42,053 nucleotides of DNA from positions 1 through 42,053 of the forward strand of contig NZ_VBUM01000023.1 of assembly GCF_005774735.1 (NCBI RefSeq). Direction: 5' to 3'. A program made the translations under genes and the position numbers. The DNA is from Microbacterium sp. 5K110. GTDB taxonomy: Bacteria > Actinomycetota > Actinomycetes > Actinomycetales > Microbacteriaceae. Positions 39,050-42,053 of this stretch are shown piece after piece (within the stretch, counting starts at the first letter, position 1; every line of letters starts with the position of its first letter). The notes beneath the pieces are model-generated. The model saw only the letters and a list, made by a program, of their open reading frames with translations, was not told where the DNA came from and did no database searches.

Positions 39050-39259
39050 ATGGCAGGTAACCCCCCGAAGCGGAAGGTCTCCCGCTCGAACACCCGCTCG
39101 CGTCGTGCGCAGTGGAAGGCCGAAGCCCCCGCGCTGGTCAAGACCATCGAGAACGGCAAGGTCGTCTACAGCCGCCCCCACCAGGCGAAGGTCGTCACCG
39201 ACTCGCAGGGCACCGAGCTCTTCCTCGAGTACAAGGGCCGCAAGGTCGCCGACGTCTGA
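39050..39259 (+). CDS. rpmF: 50S ribosomal protein L32
   Basis: A 69-residue ribosomal protein. [19 protein letters not shown] is the typical start and [14 protein letters not shown] the middle. None of the zinc-ribbon cysteines found in many L32 proteins is present, so it is of the zinc-independent type. It follows the DUF177 gene by 2 bases and precedes rnc by 10. Confidence 0.97.
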   Translation: MAGNPPKRKVSRSNTRSRRAQWKAEAPALVKTIENGKVVYSRPHQAKVVTDSQGTELFLEYKGRKVADV

Positions 39260-39269
39260 TCAACGTCCG

Positions 39270-39950
39270 GTGACGCAAAGAGCTGCGCTCATCGAGAAGC
39301 TCGGGGTCGACATCGACCCCGAGCTTCTTTCTCTTGCGCTGACCCATCGCTCGTTCGCGTACGAGAACGGCGCCATCCCGCACAACGAGCGCCTCGAGTT
39401 CCTCGGCGATTCCGTGCTCGGGCAGGCCGTGACCGTGCGTCTGTACACGGGGCATCCCGACCTGGACGAGGGCAGCCTCGCGAAGCGCCGCGCCAGTGTC
39501 GTGTCGACCGTCGCGCTGGCCGAAGTCGCCCGCGGCATCGGTCTGGGCGACCACGTCCGCCTCGGTCGGGGAGAGATCCTCACCGGCGGCCGTGACAAGG
39601 ACTCGATCCTCGCCGACACGATGGAGGCCGTGATCGGGGCGACCTACCTGTCCGCCGGCGCCGAGGCTGCCACGTCCCTGGTGCTGCGACTCGTCGAGCC
39701 GCTGTTGGCCGATCCCGACCGCTACGGCGCGGCGATGGATCCGAAGACGAGCCTGCAAGAGATCGCCGCCCGGCTGAGCCTGCACGCTCCGGTCTACGCC
39801 GTCGAGGCGACCGGCCCCGATCACGACCGCCGTTTCACCGCGACCGTCACGACAGGAGACGTCGTCACGCACGGGACGGGTTCCAGCAAGAAGCAGGCAG
39901 AGATGGCCGCGGCGCTCACCGCGTGGCGCGAGCTCAACGCCCGTGCCTGA
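39270..39950 (+). CDS. rnc: ribonuclease III
   Basis: A 226-residue double-strand-specific endoribonuclease that processes rRNA precursors. The signature NERLEFLGDSVL is at 39-50, and the catalytic Asp116 and Glu119 lie in DTMEAVIGA. The C-terminal dsRNA-binding domain runs from about 155 (DPKTSLQEIAARLSLHAPVY to GSSKKQAEMAAALTAWREL). The GTG at 39270 follows the rpmF stop by 10 bases; the open frame begins earlier only as a shadow. It overlaps mutM by 8 bases. Confidence 0.97.
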   Translation: MTQRAALIEKLGVDIDPELLSLALTHRSFAYENGAIPHNERLEFLGDSVLGQAVTVRLYTGHPDLDEGSLAKRRASVVSTVALAEVARGIGLGDHVRLGRGEILTGGRDKDSILADTMEAVIGATYLSAGAEAATSLVLRLVEPLLADPDRYGAAMDPKTSLQEIAARLSLHAPVYAVEATGPDHDRRFTATVTTGDVVTHGTGSSKKQAEMAAALTAWRELNARA

Positions 39951-40833
39951 GCTTCCCGAGGTCGAGGTCGTCCGCGCCGGTCTCGAACCCGCGGTCACCG
40001 GCGCTCTCGTCGCCTCGGTGGACGTGCTCGACGAACGCGCGCTCACGCGCCATGCCGGCACCGCCGCGCACTTCGAGGCCGAGCTCACCGGCCGCCGCAT
40101 CGACGCCGCCGTCCGTCGCGGCAAGTTCCTGTGGATGCCGCTGGGTTCCGACGACGCGATCGTGACGCATCTCGGCATGAGCGGGCAGATGCTGCTGCGC
40201 CTTCCCGGCGCTCCCGCCGAACGCCATGAGCGCGTCCGGATCGAGCTGGAGCATCCCGAGCACGGGCCGCTGTCGGTGGTGTTCGCCGATCAACGCACGT
40301 TCGGTTCGCTCGCGCTCGACGAGCTCGTAGACACCCCGGATGCCGCTGCGGGCGGCCGCGGTTCGGTGCTCCCGCGCGTTCCGACGCAGGTCGCCCATAT
40401 CGCCCGTGACCCGCTCGACCCCGCGTTCGACGACGCACGATTCCGCGCGCGCCTCGGGCGCACGTCGTCGGGGATCAAACGCGTGCTCCTCGATCAGACC
40501 GTGGCGAGCGGCATCGGCAACATCTACGCCGACGAGTCGCTGTGGGCTGCGCGCATCCACCCCGAGACCGCGGCATCCGATCTCCCGACCCGCTCGGTGA
40601 ACCGACTGCTCGCCGAGGTGCGGGCGGTGCTCGAGAAGGCTCTGGCCGAGGGCGGGACGAGCTTCGACGCGCAGTACGTCAACGTGAACGGGCAGGCCGG
40701 CTACTTCGCTCATTCGCTGAACGCCTACGGCCGCACGGGGCAGCCGTGTGCGCGCTGCGGCCGCCCGATCGTGCGCGTGAGCTTCATGAACCGCTCGTCC
40801 CACTTCTGCCCCCGCTGCCAGCGCGTGCGCTGA
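39943..40833 (+). CDS. mutM: formamidopyrimidine-DNA glycosylase
   Basis: A 296-residue Fpg/MutM that excises 8-oxoguanine and other oxidised purines. After Met removal, the catalytic Pro and the next Glu lie in MPELPEVEVV. The conserved lysine is in VRRGKFLWMPLG. The helix-two-turn-helix segment has KRVLLDQTVASGIGNIYADE, and the zinc finger is C269, C272, C289 and C292 in CARCGRP and CPRCQ. Normal length. It overlaps rnc by 8 bases and closes the operon; a hairpin lies 57 bases downstream. Confidence 0.96.
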   Translation: MPELPEVEVVRAGLEPAVTGALVASVDVLDERALTRHAGTAAHFEAELTGRRIDAAVRRGKFLWMPLGSDDAIVTHLGMSGQMLLRLPGAPAERHERVRIELEHPEHGPLSVVFADQRTFGSLALDELVDTPDAAAGGRGSVLPRVPTQVAHIARDPLDPAFDDARFRARLGRTSSGIKRVLLDQTVASGIGNIYADESLWAARIHPETAASDLPTRSVNRLLAEVRAVLEKALAEGGTSFDAQYVNVNGQAGYFAHSLNAYGRTGQPCARCGRPIVRVSFMNRSSHFCPRCQRVR

Positions 40834-40889
40834 CCGCCGTCGTGCCCGGCGCCGGCGGCGAGACCGCATCCGGTCGACGAACCCCCTGC

Positions 40890-40923
40890 AGACTGCGCGG
40901 GAATTGTCAGGCGGATGCAGTCT
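40890..40923. terminator. candidate hairpin between mutM and the GNAT gene
   Basis: AGACTGC (40890-40896) and GCAGTCT (40917-40923) form a 7-bp perfect inverted repeat with a 20-base loop in the gap between convergent genes. No T run follows, so it may be a weak terminator or part of a dispersed palindrome. Confidence 0.35.
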
Positions 40924-40930
40924 CGGCGGT

Positions 40931-42019
40931 TCAGGCCTCGGCCAGCACCTTCTGCCATGCGCCCTCGTACGAGATCGGGGTGAACCCGATCGCTTCGTTG
41001 ATGGACAGCATCGGCCGATTCTCCTCGGCGTTCCACGTCATCACGCGCGGCGACTCGGGCACAGCCTCTCTCCACGAAAGCAGACCCGCGCACTTCACGA
41101 GCATGCCGAGGCGATGCCCGCGGTGGGCGGCGACGACCAAGGTGTCCTCCTGGCCCGTCACGGCGGTGCGGTCCTTACCGATGACGAGTTCGTTGAACGC
41201 CGCGAGCTCGCCGGTGTCGACGTGCTGGGCGACCGTCACGAGCAGGTGTCGGTCGGCCTCGTTGTACTGACGTTCCCAGTCGGCGACGCGAGCGGCATCC
41301 CATTTCTCCTCATCGTGATCAAGACCCGCGGACGGGGCGTCGGTGATCATGCGCGCCTTCATCGCGGCGAAGGCGTCGACGAACTCGGTCGGGGTCGGCA
41401 GGCTCCACTGGATGACGCGATAACCGATCGCGGCGGCCTCGGCGTCGGCCAGAAGCTCGCGCAGATGCGGTTCCGACCCCGCGAGGTCGAGGCGGCTCTG
41501 GCGCACGATCTGCTCGAGCGTGTACCCCGCCGCGAGGTAGAACTGCGCCGCACGGTCGAGCGGGATTCGCCCGAAGCCGGTCGGCGCGTCCATCGACGGA
41601 CCGTCGGCGGCGGGGTGCTCGGCCCACGACTGCAGGATGGTGCGGCCGTGCTCGCGAGCCGTCCGCTCGATGAGGTCGTGGCCCGCGCGGCCGATCCCGC
41701 GGCCCCACGCGCTGCGGAGCAGCTCGATGAGCCAGAAGCCGGTGCGCGCGCCGTCCTCCTGCGGAAGGTCGAGGCCGACGCGGCCCACGACCTCGCCGTC
41801 GAGGATGGCGAGCCACACCAGGCGCACCTGCGCGGCGGTCGGACGGTAGACGGGCAGCAGCTCGTCGGCGGGCATCGCGTGGTCGTCGTGGCCGGAGATC
41901 TCGGCGTACACGAGGTTGCGCACGCGCGCCATCTCGCGGAAGTCGTCCGCGTCGGCGGCGTCGATGGATGCCGGGATGTGGAGGGGGCGCAGCTCGAGGC
42001 CGGCCGGAAGGGTGGTCAT
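40931..42019 (-). CDS. GNAT family N-acetyltransferase with two GNAT-like domains
   Basis: A 362-residue protein with an acetyl-CoA-type domain in each half. The first half has VRLVWLAILDGEVVGRVGLDL followed by RSAWGRGIGRAGHDL, the Q/RxxGxG/A pyrophosphate motif (about 107-116). The second half has ELVIGKDR, then DTLVVAAHRGHRLGMLVK and NEAIGFTPI, the usual GNAT ending. Such tandem proteins include mycothiol synthase, but this one is longer and lacks obvious MshD-specific segments, so the substrate is unknown. GAAAGG lies upstream of the ATG at 42017-42019. It is convergent with mutM. Confidence 0.85.
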   Translation of the reverse strand: MTTLPAGLELRPLHIPASIDAADADDFREMARVRNLVYAEISGHDDHAMPADELLPVYRPTAAQVRLVWLAILDGEVVGRVGLDLPQEDGARTGFWLIELLRSAWGRGIGRAGHDLIERTAREHGRTILQSWAEHPAADGPSMDAPTGFGRIPLDRAAQFYLAAGYTLEQIVRQSRLDLAGSEPHLRELLADAEAAAIGYRVIQWSLPTPTEFVDAFAAMKARMITDAPSAGLDHDEEKWDAARVADWERQYNEADRHLLVTVAQHVDTGELAAFNELVIGKDRTAVTGQEDTLVVAAHRGHRLGMLVKCAGLLSWREAVPESPRVMTWNAEENRPMLSINEAIGFTPISYEGAWQKVLAEA

Positions 42020-42053
42020 GTCGGGCCTTTCGGGAAGGAGAAAAGGGCGGGGA

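Noticed and set aside
1..42053. CRISPR arrays, prophage, insertion sequences, toxin-antitoxin pairs
   Set aside because: No regularly spaced repeats, transposase, integrase or paired small genes were found; nearly all coding space is explained by housekeeping or transport genes.

Overview
The window looks like a chromosomal segment of a high-GC actinobacterium of the family Microbacteriaceae, most likely Microbacterium or a close relative. The reasons are the roughly 70% GC, many GTG starts, strongly G/C-ending codons, actinobacterial gene orders (FAH hydrolase-gltX, leuCD-murA-plsC-gpsA-ddl, recG-coaD-DUF177-rpmF-rnc-mutM), a DtxR-type iron box, and a heptamer (GGATGCC/GGCATCC) that is extremely frequent throughout. 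This is inferred from gene content and sequence style, not from a database match. Nothing looks like a phage, integrative element, insertion sequence or CRISPR array, and no gene-free stretch exceeds 300 bases. Layout: 1-4.1 kb carries an FAH-family hydrolase, an MFS transporter, and a divergent class V aminotransferase/LysR regulator pair. 4.1-6.0 kb has gltX followed by tRNA-Gln(CTG). 6.1-9.3 kb is a TetR regulator divergent from an MMPL transporter. 9.4-13.1 kb has a large secreted, probably wall- or membrane-anchored alpha/beta hydrolase and a small lipoprotein. 13.1-16.0 kb (minus strand) is an iron/siderophore ABC importer operon behind a DtxR/IdeR-like box. 16.1-20.3 kb is a complete fructose operon (DeoR regulator, FruK, fused EIIABC, HPr) behind a promoter with four 10-bp-spaced direct repeats. 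20.4-24.3 kb has an MBL hydrolase, tRNA-Glu(CTC), an ECF sigma factor with a DUF4349 membrane protein, and a TerC-type protein. 24.3-27.0 kb is a translationally coupled PLP sulfhydrylase-like enzyme and flavin monooxygenase. 27.0-33.6 kb is leuCD preceded by a Leu-rich leader peptide, then murA-plsC-gpsA-ddl (peptidoglycan precursor and phospholipid precursor genes). 33.6-35.7 kb has a DUF3515 lipoprotein, thiL and rsmD. 35.7-40.8 kb is recG-coaD-DUF177-rpmF-rnc-mutM. The window closes with a tandem GNAT acetyltransferase. Most of the content is ordinary housekeeping. The more notable signals are regulatory or genome-scale: (i) about 80 copies of GGATGCC/GGCATCC by eye count, several forming the two arms of terminator hairpins, which resembles the behaviour of DNA uptake words in other bacteria; (ii) a probable leaderless leucine attenuator in front of leuC; (iii) a four-repeat operator in front of the fructose operon; (iv) a recurrent TANNNT box 6 bases before a start codon, the mark of leaderless transcripts; (v) an ECF sigma factor coupled to a DUF4349 protein that may act as its anti-sigma partner; and (vi) a large interrupted palindrome next to the HPr terminator. 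I found no clear novel defence system or biosynthetic cluster here.
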